Shown: one piece after another, positions 1 to 7,770 of the stretch
Position numbering within the stretch: the first letter of the stretch is position 1
Layout of the letters: each line of letters opens with the position of its first letter
Assembly: GCA_937890355.1 (NCBI GenBank)
Contig: CALACW010000065.1
Coordinates: 1-33,254 of the forward strand
DNA: 33,254 bases
From: CALACW01 sp002431305
GTDB lineage: Bacteria; Bacillota; Clostridia; Oscillospirales; Acutalibacteraceae
Reading direction: 5' to 3'
The notes under the pieces: model-generated
What the model was told of the DNA's origin: nothing
Database searches by the model: none
Seen by the model: only the letters and a program-made list of their open reading frames with translations
Position numbers and translations under genes: made by a program

Positions 1-920
1 ACGACTACTACGATGTAAAGCTCAAAGAATACAGATTATCTCTTCTTTCGAAATTCGATAACTTTATATTTATAAAGGGCGACATCAGCAATAAGGAGAC
101 TGTGGAAAACATATTCGACGAGTACAGACCGTCCGTTACTGTAAACCTCGCGGCGCAGGCGGGCGTGCGTTATTCCATAACGAATCCCGACGCGTACATT
201 TCGAGCAATCTCGTAGGCTTTTTCAACATTCTCGAAGCGTGTCGAAACTACCCGACGGAACATCTTGTTTACGCTTCAAGCTCTTCCGTTTACGGTTCGA
301 ATAAAAAAGTGCCGTACTCCGTCGACGATAAGGTTGACAACCCCGTTTCACTCTACGCCGCCACGAAAAAATCGAACGAGCTTATGGCTCATGCGTATTC
401 GAAGTTATACGATATTCCCTGCACGGGACTTAGATTTTTCACGGTTTACGGTCCCGCCGGCAGACCCGATATGGCATACTTCGGATTTACAAATAAGCTG
501 ATAAACGGCGAGACTGTTAAAATATTCAACTATGGCAACTGCAAACGTGATTTTACCTATGTCGACGATATCGTCGAGGGCGTTCAGCGCGTTATGCAGG
601 GCGCGCCCGACAAACAGACGGGCGACGACGGACTGCCGGTTCCCCCCTGCGCTGTTTATAATATCGGAAACTCGAGCCCTGAAAATCTGCTTACTTTTGT
701 AGAAATTTTACAGCAGGAGCTTGTCAGAGCAGGAGTCCTTCCCGAGGATTACGACTTTGAATCACACAAGGAGCTCGTCCCCATGCAGCCGGGCGACGTT
801 CCCGTAACGTACGCCGACGTTTCCGCGCTCGAACGCGATTATAACTTTAAGCCCTCTACCGATTTGAGAACGGGACTTCGCCGATTCGCAAAATGGTATA
901 AAGAATTCTATTTGGAATAA
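1..920 (+). CDS. NAD-dependent nucleotide-sugar epimerase (UDP-glucuronate 4-epimerase type), 5' end missing
   Basis: Extended short-chain dehydrogenase family protein that most likely interconverts UDP-glucuronate and UDP-galacturonate for capsule or wall polysaccharide. The frame is already open at base 3, where residues DYYDVKLKEYRL match the segment after the first beta strand of this family, so the N-terminal NAD-binding GxxGxxG lies outside the window. A GTG at 102 is an internal codon, not the start. Visible motifs are NLAAQAGVRYSI, the SSSSVYG serine motif and catalytic YxxxK in YAATKK, and GLRFFTVYGPAGRPDMA of the substrate pocket. The C-terminal part (GDVPVTYADVSALERDYNFKP) is typical of UDP-glucuronate epimerases. 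Exact substrate is inferred from family likeness. A hairpin terminator follows directly. Confidence 0.9.
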   Translation, partial: DYYDVKLKEYRLSLLSKFDNFIFIKGDISNKETVENIFDEYRPSVTVNLAAQAGVRYSITNPDAYISSNLVGFFNILEACRNYPTEHLVYASSSSVYGSNKKVPYSVDDKVDNPVSLYAATKKSNELMAHAYSKLYDIPCTGLRFFTVYGPAGRPDMAYFGFTNKLINGETVKIFNYGNCKRDFTYVDDIVEGVQRVMQGAPDKQTGDDGLPVPPCAVYNIGNSSPENLLTFVEILQQELVRAGVLPEDYDFESHKELVPMQPGDVPVTYADVSALERDYNFKPSTDLRTGLRRFAKWYKEFYLE

Positions 921-925
921 AATCA

Positions 926-962
926 AGACGGAATCGAAAATAATTCGGTTCCGTCCTTCTTT
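926..962. terminator. Bidirectional terminator between epimerase and ybaK
   Basis: GACGGAA (927-933) pairs with TTCCGTC (949-955), and inner CGAA/TTCG bases extend the stem around a short AATAA loop. T-rich sequence follows on the plus strand and A-rich sequence lies on the other side, so it can end both the converging epimerase gene and the minus-strand ybaK gene. Confidence 0.75.
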
Positions 963-1441
963 TATTTAATTATATCCGCATACTTAATCCTGATAACCTT
1001 TTCAACGTCTTTCGGAGAAACTTCGACCTGATAGCCTATCTTGCCCGCGGAAAAGAAAATTTTATCAAAATCCTTTGCCGTCTCATGAAACGTAGTCTCA
1101 AAGAACTTTTTCATTCCTATAGGCGAACAACCGCCGTGGATGTAGCCCGTCAGAGGAAGCAAGTCCTTTGATTTAAGCATTTCTATCGACTTTTCGCCGA
1201 CTGCCGAAGCCGCCTTTTTTAAATCGAGTTCCTCGGCGACAGGGACGACAAACACGTAGTTTCTGCCCGTTTTTCCAACCGTTACAAGCGTTTTGAACAC
1301 ACATTCGGGTTTCTGTCCGAGAACGGAGGCAACCTCCACTCCGCTTATAGCGTCGGTATCGGCATAGCAGTGACTTTCGTATTTAACTTTTTTTGCGTCG
1401 AGGACGCGCATTACATTTGTTTTTTCGTTTTTTTGAGCCAT
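962..1441 (-). CDS. ybaK: Cys-tRNA(Pro)/Cys-tRNA(Cys) deacylase, YbaK/EbsC family
   Basis: A 159-residue trans-editing protein that hydrolyses cysteine mischarged onto tRNA(Pro) in the cytoplasm. Length is normal for free-standing YbaK. Visible signatures are VFKTLV with the conserved lysine, the YVFVVPVAEELDLKKAA segment and the GGCSPIGMKK loop near the middle. The start ATG (1441) directly abuts the stop codon of the upstream aldo/keto reductase, so the two genes are translationally coupled and share the promoter at 2593-2620. The family is clear; preference for Cys-tRNA(Pro) over related substrates is inferred from the YbaK branch. Confidence 0.9.
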   Translation of the reverse strand: MAQKNEKTNVMRVLDAKKVKYESHCYADTDAISGVEVASVLGQKPECVFKTLVTVGKTGRNYVFVVPVAEELDLKKAASAVGEKSIEMLKSKDLLPLTGYIHGGCSPIGMKKFFETTFHETAKDFDKIFFSAGKIGYQVEVSPKDVEKVIRIKYADIIK

Positions 1442-2557
1442 TTATATCACGCTTTCATTAAATTCCCTTAGTTTTTCGGGGATATCGATGTGCTGGGGAC
1501 AGACCGACGCGCACGCTCCGCAGTCTATACAATCGCCGACGGCTCCCGACCCTGAATTCACAACCTCATTATATTCATAACGCGTCTTGAATTTATTATT
1601 ATATTTAAGATAGTTATTATAAACCGAGAACATTTTATTTATCTTAATATTCATCGGACACCCCTCCAGACAGTATCCGCACGATGTACACGGCACGGTC
1701 GGGATTTTATTTAAAATATCGGCAACGTCCATTACCTTTTTGAATTCGTTTTCGGTAAATTCTTTCTGCAAATCCATAAACGAAAGATTGTCCGTCATCT
1801 GACTTAAATCGGACATTCCGCTTAATACCGTGATAACGCCGTCGAGCGACGAAGCAAACCTCAAAGCCCACGAAGCTATCGACATCTCCGGCTCCGCTTC
1901 AAGCAGAATTTTCCTCGCCTTATCGGGCAGAACCGCGAGCGAACCGCCCCTGACAGGCTCCATAATTATAACGGGTTTACCGTGTTTTCTCGCGACATCA
2001 TAGCATTTTTTCGACTGAACGTTATCGCTCAGCCAGTCGTAATAATTTATCTGAAGCTGTACAAATTCCTGCTCGGGGTGCTTTGTCAGAATTTCGTCGA
2101 GAACCTCCGCGCTGTCGTGGAACGAAAATCCCGCGTGCTTTATGAATCCCTGTTCTTTTTTCTTCTGTATAAATTCGAATACGCCGAGCTCATCTATTTT
2201 ATCAAGTTTGCTCTTGCTTAACGAGTGATTTAAATAAAAATCAAAATACCCCGCGCCCGTGCGTTCGAGCGACGTATTAAAAATTTTCTCCAAATCCTCG
2301 TGCGTTTCACAGCACCAAACGGGCATTTTATCAGCCAGCAAATAAGAATCTCTCGGATATCTCTGCGCAACAGATTTCTTAAAAGCCTCCTCACTTCCTC
2401 CGTCGTCGTAAACGTACGCCGTGTCAAAGTACGTAAATCCTTTTGACATAAACGCGTCAACCATTTTATTAAGCTCGCCGAAATCATAACCGCTCTCATT
2501 TTTCGGAAGTCTCATAAGTCCGAATCCGAGCTTTTTTATATTAAGATTATCAATCAT
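1442..2557 (-). CDS. Aldo/keto reductase with C-terminal 2[4Fe-4S] ferredoxin domain
   Basis: A 371-residue cytoplasmic oxidoreductase of the 'predicted aldo/keto reductase' family common in Clostridia and other anaerobes. The N-terminal two-thirds is the TIM-barrel reductase: GFGLMRLP, the catalytic FDTAYVYDDG segment, LADKMPVW with the conserved lysine, and an NYYDW strand. The C-terminus holds two four-cysteine clusters, CTSCGYCLEGC at about residues 290-300 and CIDCGACASVC at 343-353, suggesting electron transfer from ferredoxin-like partners. The substrate is unknown. The ATG has a GGTGA ribosome site six bases upstream, and a promoter lies at 2593-2620. It is first in a two-gene operon with ybaK. 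Confidence 0.9.
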   Translation of the reverse strand: MIDNLNIKKLGFGLMRLPKNESGYDFGELNKMVDAFMSKGFTYFDTAYVYDDGGSEEAFKKSVAQRYPRDSYLLADKMPVWCCETHEDLEKIFNTSLERTGAGYFDFYLNHSLSKSKLDKIDELGVFEFIQKKKEQGFIKHAGFSFHDSAEVLDEILTKHPEQEFVQLQINYYDWLSDNVQSKKCYDVARKHGKPVIIMEPVRGGSLAVLPDKARKILLEAEPEMSIASWALRFASSLDGVITVLSGMSDLSQMTDNLSFMDLQKEFTENEFKKVMDVADILNKIPTVPCTSCGYCLEGCPMNIKINKMFSVYNNYLKYNNKFKTRYEYNEVVNSGSGAVGDCIDCGACASVCPQHIDIPEKLREFNESVI

Positions 2558-2592
2558 TTAAATTCACCGCGATATTATTGGATTTATTAATA

Positions 2593-2620
2593 ATTATAAA
2601 CACAGAATAAAAAAAGTCAA
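2593..2620 (-). promoter_or_regulatory. Sigma-A promoter for aldo/keto reductase-ybaK
   Basis: On the minus strand, TTGACT (2615-2620) is followed after 16 bases by TATAAT (2593-2598), about 35 bases before the ATG at 2557. The -35 box overlaps the end of the terminator of the phage-derived operon, so the two transcription units are packed back to back. Confidence 0.65.
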
Positions 2621-2660
2621 CACGGAAACCGTCGCATATACATATAACGGCTTCCGTGTT
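2619..2660 (-). terminator. Terminator closing the phage-derived operon
   Basis: AACACGGAA (2619-2627) pairs with TTCCGTGTT (2652-2660), and ACCGT/ACGG bases extend the stem inwards around an AT-rich loop. In minus-strand direction the stem is followed by GACTTTTTTT. It lies directly after the holin stop codon. Confidence 0.8.
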
Positions 2661-2665
2661 TTTGG

Positions 2666-2917
2666 TTATTTATCTTTTTTGAGTTGTTTTACAATCTGAT
2701 TACCGTACACCGCGGTGCCCGTTATCAGCACGCCCTGAACTGCGGACTCAACATTCCATCCGCCCAGCGCCGTCGCACCGACGACGCCGACAGGTAAAAG
2801 TATAAGCGGAATCCACTTGTCGGGAATCTTGTTTATACCCTTAAGAATTCTCCCTATTATCCATAACGCCGGAATAAGTATATACGCGTTTTCGGTTATA
2901 TAGCTTAATATTTCCAT
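2666..2917 (-). CDS. Phage holin (Phage_holin_5-like)
   Basis: An 83-residue membrane protein expected to form the cytoplasmic-membrane lesion that lets the endolysin reach the wall. I chose the ATG at 2917 over an upstream one because AAGGAGGG sits just before it and because it overlaps the XhlA stop as TAATG. Two hydrophobic stretches are visible: AYILIPALWIIGRI near the N-terminus and WIPLILLPVGVVGATALGG in the middle, followed by the amphipathic VQGVLITGTAVYGNQIVKQLKK tail in two parts. This pattern matches small Clostridia phage holins with the 'IPDKWIPLILL..GVVG' core. It is the last gene of the operon and is followed by a strong terminator. Confidence 0.8.
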   Translation of the reverse strand: MEILSYITENAYILIPALWIIGRILKGINKIPDKWIPLILLPVGVVGATALGGWNVESAVQGVLITGTAVYGNQIVKQLKKDK

Positions 2918-3207
2918 TACATCCCTCCTTGCATTATACAGGCAATAACGCCTGCAGTCAGCGCGGTTCCGACAGCACCGATAACCGCGCCGATAAATTT
3001 GTCCCACATCTTTCCGGGACGGTTTTTCATCTCGTTGACTTCGCTCTGAACGAGACTGATATCCTCTCGCATGTGACGTATTTCCGAAACCATATCGCTG
3101 ACAGACTGCGTAAGACGTTCCACCACATCGAGCCTTTTATGTGCTGATTTCACGCTCGCCTCGCTTCTCGTAAGACGTTCGAAAATCTCCCTGTCGTCTT
3201 CCGTCAT
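2917..3207 (-). CDS. XhlA-like haemolysin/holin partner
   Basis: A 96-residue protein with the XhlA layout: an N-terminal helical part with heptad-like spacing (RLTRSEASVKSAHKRLDVVE, then SDMVSEIRHMREDISLVQSEV) and a C-terminal membrane segment FIGAVIGAVGTALTAGVIA. In Bacillus PBSX, XhlA works with holin XhlB and an amidase in lysis, and the same trio is adjacent here. The ATG overlaps the amidase stop by four bases, and its own stop overlaps the holin ATG. No internal damage is visible. Confidence 0.75.
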   Translation of the reverse strand: MTEDDREIFERLTRSEASVKSAHKRLDVVERLTQSVSDMVSEIRHMREDISLVQSEVNEMKNRPGKMWDKFIGAVIGAVGTALTAGVIACIMQGGM

Positions 3208-3953
3208 TCGAGTTTCGCTGCCTTTCTCAGAATTCCGCGCGCGTCCTCGGCTGTGACTTTGCCGTCCGAATTCATATCCGCGGCGCGTTTCTCCGCCTCG
3301 TTTAAACTCTCGATTTTTGCGGCGCCTCTCAGCGCAGTGCGGGCGTCCTCCGCCGTAATTTTACCGTCGCCGTTTACGTCACCCTTTTTCCTCTCATGCT
3401 CTTTATATTCACTTCCTACGACCTCAAGCAGAGCTTTTGAGAGCGCGAGGGCGAGGGATTCAAAATTTTTATCGAGCGCGTCGTTATCCTTACGGCTCGT
3501 GATAAATCCGAGTTCGAGAAGCGATGAATACATATTCGTATACTTATTTACGCCGAAATCCGTATAGCTTACAGCTCCGCGCTTTACGCCCCTGTTCTTA
3601 AGCCCCGTCGCCTTATTAACGGCTGTGAGAATTATATCGGCTTTCTTCACGGCTGTGTCATTACCCTTTGAATAAATCCAGATTTCGTTGCCCGTCGCGT
3701 CGGGCGACGCGGAATTTCTGTGTACCGACAGAAAGTAATCCGCGCCCCAGTTGTTAGCGTCGGCGCACGCCTCTTTTATTGTCGCGTCAACGTCCTTTTC
3801 CCTAGACAGTCTTACCTTGCAGTCCTGAGTTGAGAGAATTTCCTTAACTCTCAAACAAAGTCTTAAAACGTCGTCCTTTTCCTTTCTTCCCAAACTCGCA
3901 GCACCGGAATCGCTTCCGCCGTGCCCGGGATTGAGATATATTTTCTTTGACAT
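3204..3953 (-). CDS. N-acetylmuramoyl-L-alanine amidase endolysin with C-terminal dockerin pair
   Basis: A 249-residue Amidase_3 zinc amidase that cleaves the MurNAc-L-alanine bond. Residues 1-180 form the catalytic domain: NPGHGG with zinc ligand H11, probable ligand E25 in GRKEKDD, SVHRN with H78, and catalytic E147 in LLELGF. There is no signal peptide, as expected for a holin-dependent endolysin. Residues 191-249 are a type I dockerin-like pair: a first calcium loop GDVNGDGKITAEDA and a second loop ADMNSDGKVTAEDA, each followed by a helix (ARTALRGAAK, ARGILRKAAK). The loops carry the D/N/D pattern of EF-hand ligands. A wall-binding domain such as SH3 or LysM is absent. XhlA and holin follow immediately. 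Confidence 0.9.
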   Translation of the reverse strand: MSKKIYLNPGHGGSDSGAASLGRKEKDDVLRLCLRVKEILSTQDCKVRLSREKDVDATIKEACADANNWGADYFLSVHRNSASPDATGNEIWIYSKGNDTAVKKADIILTAVNKATGLKNRGVKRGAVSYTDFGVNKYTNMYSSLLELGFITSRKDNDALDKNFESLALALSKALLEVVGSEYKEHERKKGDVNGDGKITAEDARTALRGAAKIESLNEAEKRAADMNSDGKVTAEDARGILRKAAKLE

Positions 3954-3973
3954 GTTCTTACCCCCTATCGTTT

Positions 3974-5443
3974 TTACGAGAAATATTTTTTGTAAATCAT
4001 ATTCTCGTCAAACTCTCTTATTTTCTCGTTGTACTCTTTAAGCCACTGATCATCGGCAGAATCCGCCTTGCGTTTTGACAATTCGTAATTACGCTCGTTA
4101 TTTTCGCGCGAATATTCGAGAGATTTATTTTTGTACTCGTTATTTAATTCGTTCTGCTTTTTTGTCTCCTCGAACTTTTCTCTGTTCAAATCATACTCGG
4201 ACTGCCACCTGCTCTGCTGTGCGCTTTTTTCGTCCTCATAGCGGTAACTTTCGGCAATCTCCTGTTCTACCTGATCGTCAAACTTTCTTTCGGCAAGACT
4301 GTTTTCAATTTTCTTCTGATTTAAATCCGATTGATACTTTCTCTCGTTTAAATCATCCTCAAAATCCTGATGAATAACCGATTCAAAAAACTTGCGCTCG
4401 TTTAGGTCGTTTTCGGTTTTCTTCTGTTTCAAATCAGACTGATACTTTTTTTCGTTTAAATCGTTTTCAATCTGTTTCTGATCTAAATCCGACTGATATT
4501 TTCTCTCGTTCAGACTGTTCTCTATCTGTTTCTGACTTAAATCCGAGCGGTACTTTCTCTCGTTCAAATCGTTTTCAATCTGCCTTTGCTCAAGTTCCGA
4601 CTGATATTTTCTCTCATTCAAATTATTTTCGGTTTCCTGCTGTCTGAGTTTGTCGGCGTATTCGGTTTCGTACCTCTTATCGGATATGCGCTCACGCTCG
4701 AGAGTATGCTCATAATCGCGGTCTTTATAGTAATTGTCGGCTGAATCGGTCATTTCATTATATGCAAGCGAAAGACTATATCTTGCGTCGCTTACTTCGT
4801 CGCGGTAACGGGAATAACGTTTGTTCTCCTCGTCAGACAACAGACCGTATTTATCATAAAGCGATTTTTCCTCGTCGCGGTAACGTGAATACGCGTCGGA
4901 ATACATCTGCGGTATTTTATCGGAAGCCTTCGCCATATACTGATCGTATGCCGTCTGCGCCGAGTTAAAGGCATATGAATTTCCGTAACCTGCGGACATT
5001 TTTGAAGAAGAAGCAAGCGCCTTTTTCGCGCTCTCAAGTCCGACATCGCGGTAATTTTTCATATACGCAAGATAGTTTTCGTCCGTCGTATGGTCGTAAG
5101 AGAATTCTTTCCTATTGAGAATTTTGTCGGCAAGCTCATTCAGTCTGTTTTCATAATTCCCCGCGTCGTATGTTCCGGGCTGTAATTTTTTCGCGTTTTC
5201 ATACTCTCTTTTTTTATTTAAATATTCGTTGTACGAGTCCGTTTTCATACCTTTGTCCGAAGAATAAGCGTAATTCGGACGCGAATAATCCGTCGACATG
5301 AATCCGGGTCTTGAACCTGAATAATTCGTACGTCCCGATGACGGCGAACGACTGTATGACGAAACGCCTGAGTCCGGCTGATTGTTTATATTCGATTCTG
5401 TTTCGGTAATACGCTCCTTATTTTTTACGGTTTTATTCTGCAT
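3974..5443 (-). CDS. Phage-type helical rod protein with seven 18-residue repeats
   Basis: A 489-residue, very hydrophilic protein. I use the ATG at 5443 because GGAGG lies about eight bases upstream; a longer frame to 5476 lacks a site. Residues 20-70 are rich in Ser, Gly and Tyr and look disordered. Residues 100-260 are helical with SAGYGNSYAFNSAQTAYDQYM and DKIPQMYSDAYSRYRDEEKS segments, which I recall from uncharacterised proteins of Clostridia phage-like loci. Residues 275-400 are seven tandem 18-residue units of the type LNERKYQSDLDQKQIEND. The C-terminus stays charged and helical. Function is unknown; its place between the nozzle-like gene and the endolysin suggests a tail-spike, fibre or internal structural role. 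Confidence 0.75.
   Translation of the reverse strand: MQNKTVKNKERITETESNINNQPDSGVSSYSRSPSSGRTNYSGSRPGFMSTDYSRPNYAYSSDKGMKTDSYNEYLNKKREYENAKKLQPGTYDAGNYENRLNELADKILNRKEFSYDHTTDENYLAYMKNYRDVGLESAKKALASSSKMSAGYGNSYAFNSAQTAYDQYMAKASDKIPQMYSDAYSRYRDEEKSLYDKYGLLSDEENKRYSRYRDEVSDARYSLSLAYNEMTDSADNYYKDRDYEHTLERERISDKRYETEYADKLRQQETENNLNERKYQSELEQRQIENDLNERKYRSDLSQKQIENSLNERKYQSDLDQKQIENDLNEKKYQSDLKQKKTENDLNERKFFESVIHQDFEDDLNERKYQSDLNQKKIENSLAERKFDDQVEQEIAESYRYEDEKSAQQSRWQSEYDLNREKFEETKKQNELNNEYKNKSLEYSRENNERNYELSKRKADSADDQWLKEYNEKIREFDENMIYKKYFS
4244..4621 (-). repeat. Seven tandem 54-bp units coding an 18-residue repeat
   Basis: Seven consecutive 54-base units encode LNERKYQSELEQRQIEND and variants without gaps. 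Units 1-4 and 6 are close copies; unit 5 (LNERKFFESVIHQDFEDD) and unit 7 (LAERKFDDQVEQEIAESY) have diverged. Eighteen residues equal five turns of an alpha helix at 3.6 residues per turn, so side chains repeat exactly in register. Confidence 0.9.
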
Positions 5444-5591
5444 TATTTTTCGCCTCCTCTTTTTTATAAATCTCACGGCATAACGCGTTCAGCTTATCAG
5501 CCGTTTTGTTAAGATAATCTATAATATCGGCGATTTTCACGCCGTTTGTAAAAAGTGAAACGGGAATCTTGTCAAACACAATCCTTCTCAT
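5433..5591 (-). CDS. Small phage-operon protein, 52 aa, unknown function
   Basis: The ATG at 5591 has GGAGGG about nine bases upstream and overlaps the stop of the large upstream gene as ATGA; its own stop overlaps the start of the next gene. The product begins MRRIVFDKIPVSLFTNG and continues as a mostly helical, charged sequence ending KKEEAKNNAE. No family is recognised. The two overlaps with good ribosome sites make it a real gene of the operon, possibly a small virion or assembly factor. Confidence 0.65.
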   Translation of the reverse strand: MRRIVFDKIPVSLFTNGVKIADIIDYLNKTADKLNALCREIYKKEEAKNNAE

Positions 5592-7756
5592 AATATTTCG
5601 CTTCCCTCCTCGAAATCCGCAAACACTCCGAACAGAGAAAATCCGCCTATTCCCGAAAGACGTATTTTTATATGATCGCACCTTGCGGGGATTACCGGCA
5701 GCGTTACTGCAATACCGGGCGCGTCTCTTAATGTAAAGATTCTCGTAAAAGTGCCTGATGAGTCGTATTCAATTTCGACATTTACGACCGTTCCCGTTTC
5801 GGGTTTTATACGAATACCTATTCTCGAAATATATTTTTTTGAATTTATCGAATAACCTATATCCCCGCTGACAAGAGACCATTCTATATTTTCTTCGTTT
5901 TCGAATTCAGCCGGTATCTTTGCTGCCTCCGCGTTCTGAGCGTAAAGTGCGCCCGACGAATCTATATAGTATACGTTTCCCGCGTCGGCGGTCATACAGA
6001 CGGCGGTATGCCCCACATTTTCCTTTGTCCATACGTTTTTTGTCAGGTCATACACATACATCTGCGACTGCGTAAATGTTGCAAGCGAAGCGGAAATCAA
6101 ATATATTGGATAAAAAAGCGTCGTATAGAGATTTAAATAAATCTTATAAAGAACCGACGTGCTTTTTATTCCCGACATCTCGAGCTTTTCACGAGCGGCA
6201 TTCTGCGCCGCGGATTTTGCACTCGCCTTTACATTCGGGTCAGACCGCGCTTTATCATATTCGCGCGAGGATATACTGTTAAGATAGTACTTACCGTCGT
6301 GAGCGCACGCGCAAATCGGGATAATATCAAAATCCCCGAGCTGTTCGGAAATTTTTACGGATGCATTCCCGTTAAACATATATATGCCGTTTGTTCCCGT
6401 ATAAATCAATCTGCCGTCAGTCTGCGCCGTCGATTCCGCACCGTAAATATTAACGCCGTCTAACTTTATGACGGAAGCGGAAAAATATCTGTCGAGCATT
6501 ATCACGCATGTTTCCTTGAAAAAGCATACGTATCCGTTATATCCGCATACCGCGGTAAATTCGCCGTTTTCTCCTACGCTGAGCATATACGCGCCCGTGT
6601 CCGAATCCGAAAGTGAAAAATTTCCGGGCTCACCGAGTTTCGAAACATATATTTCGTTAAGCGAACTCTGCACATTTCCCTCGGCTTTCTTAAAACGGCA
6701 GCCGTAAAGACGGTTTTCATATGAGCATATTATATCCATATCGGGAACGGGTCTCGTTACAGAAAGTTCTCCTGATAAATAACTTTCGGCAGCGGAATCC
6801 GTAACGCCCCTTATATATATGCAGTCGTTTTCTTCGTCGGTTTTCACTACCGTTTTAGTACCCGATAAATACATTGTCCCGAGCGTGCCGGTTTCGCCGG
6901 CGGTAATTTCAACGCTGTCCCACTGAGAGAAAAGCGAACCGATTGAATCTCCGGAGAGTTTCAGATAAGCAATGTCTTTTCCGTACACCGTATTTCCGTC
7001 GGAATCTTTTTTCTTAATATAAAGTTCCTCGTCTCTCAGGTCATAGAATAATGAATCGTTCTGCGCGTTATAATCGGAAACGGCTGACGAGGAAGCCGAG
7101 TATACCCCGTCCGACAGCACGGCGGTTTTAAATGCCGATGACGCCGGACAATATAATATTATGCTGTCGTCGGGATAATCGTGAGAGGCAAGCACTCTGT
7201 TAACCGCTTTTTCTCCGCTTTTTGCACTCACGGCAATATCCTTCATCTCGTCCGCACTAAGGCATATACACGCCTTAACGCTCCCGGAAGTGCCTATATC
7301 TTTATAAAGTGAATCGCACAGCGTGACATCAGCTGCCGAGGAAAAAGTACTTACAAGAGATTCGAATTTGCCGGAAAGCGTGCTGTATTTTATTTTATCG
7401 GGAAATATAATTATATCGGCACCCGATACCGCAGTCTTTTTCTGCTGAGAATCAAATGAATATCCAGTTATCTCAGCGCCGTTTTTATAAAGAGAATAGC
7501 TTCCGTCGTCCTTAGATTCGCTTCTTGCAAAGAAATACAAGTCTCCGTTAACTTCGTTCATTCCCGACGCTCCGGCGAATGTCTTATTTTTAAGTTTCGC
7601 GCGTTTTTTTCTTACGGACATAACGGGCAAGTCGTCGCCGGTCATATTATTCATATCCGAAAATGAACCCGCGTCAATCGTTTTTCTTCTGTCAAGACCG
7701 CCGAACGCGTCGACGGTTTTTGTAGTTACGGGATATTCGTTAAGTCTTTCAAGCAC
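5588..7756 (-). CDS. Phage beta-propeller structural protein (tail-nozzle/stabilisation type)
   Basis: A 722-residue beta-rich protein. The N-terminus (DAFGGLDRRKTIDAGSFSDM, then NNMTGDDLPVMSVRKKR) and the C-terminus (GDIGYSINSKKYISRIGIRI, IIPARCDHIKIRLSG-like) resemble a conserved but uncharacterised Clostridia phage protein. Repeated blade-like strands such as YVCFFKETCVIML, LIYTGTNGIYMFNG and GNVYYIDSSGALY suggest a propeller, comparable in layout to the nozzle/stabilisation proteins of short-tailed phages. Residues about 495-563 look like an insertion: a helical stretch followed by a long hydrophobic segment at 534-560. It starts at GTG (7756), with a nine-G tract as ribosome site. The nozzle role is inference from position after the head-tail connector and from fold pattern. 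Confidence 0.7.
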   Translation of the reverse strand: MLERLNEYPVTTKTVDAFGGLDRRKTIDAGSFSDMNNMTGDDLPVMSVRKKRAKLKNKTFAGASGMNEVNGDLYFFARSESKDDGSYSLYKNGAEITGYSFDSQQKKTAVSGADIIIFPDKIKYSTLSGKFESLVSTFSSAADVTLCDSLYKDIGTSGSVKACICLSADEMKDIAVSAKSGEKAVNRVLASHDYPDDSIILYCPASSAFKTAVLSDGVYSASSSAVSDYNAQNDSLFYDLRDEELYIKKKDSDGNTVYGKDIAYLKLSGDSIGSLFSQWDSVEITAGETGTLGTMYLSGTKTVVKTDEENDCIYIRGVTDSAAESYLSGELSVTRPVPDMDIICSYENRLYGCRFKKAEGNVQSSLNEIYVSKLGEPGNFSLSDSDTGAYMLSVGENGEFTAVCGYNGYVCFFKETCVIMLDRYFSASVIKLDGVNIYGAESTAQTDGRLIYTGTNGIYMFNGNASVKISEQLGDFDIIPICACAHDGKYYLNSISSREYDKARSDPNVKASAKSAAQNAAREKLEMSGIKSTSVLYKIYLNLYTTLFYPIYLISASLATFTQSQMYVYDLTKNVWTKENVGHTAVCMTADAGNVYYIDSSGALYAQNAEAAKIPAEFENEENIEWSLVSGDIGYSINSKKYISRIGIRIKPETGTVVNVEIEYDSSGTFTRIFTLRDAPGIAVTLPVIPARCDHIKIRLSGIGGFSLFGVFADFEEGSEIL

Positions 7757-7761
7757 CGTGT

Positions 7762-7770
7762 CCCCCCCCC
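7762..7770 (-). repeat. Nine-G homopolymer forming the Shine-Dalgarno region
   Basis: Between the TAG stop of the connector gene (7770-7772) and the GTG start at 7756, the minus strand reads nine consecutive G bases. They are the only purine-rich sequence that can serve as ribosome site for the 722-residue protein. Length changes by slippage would alter spacing to the start codon. Confidence 0.85.

Noticed and set aside
4244..4621. CRISPR array
   Set aside because: The repeats are in-frame coding units of 54 bases with no unique spacers; no array or cas gene is seen anywhere in the window.
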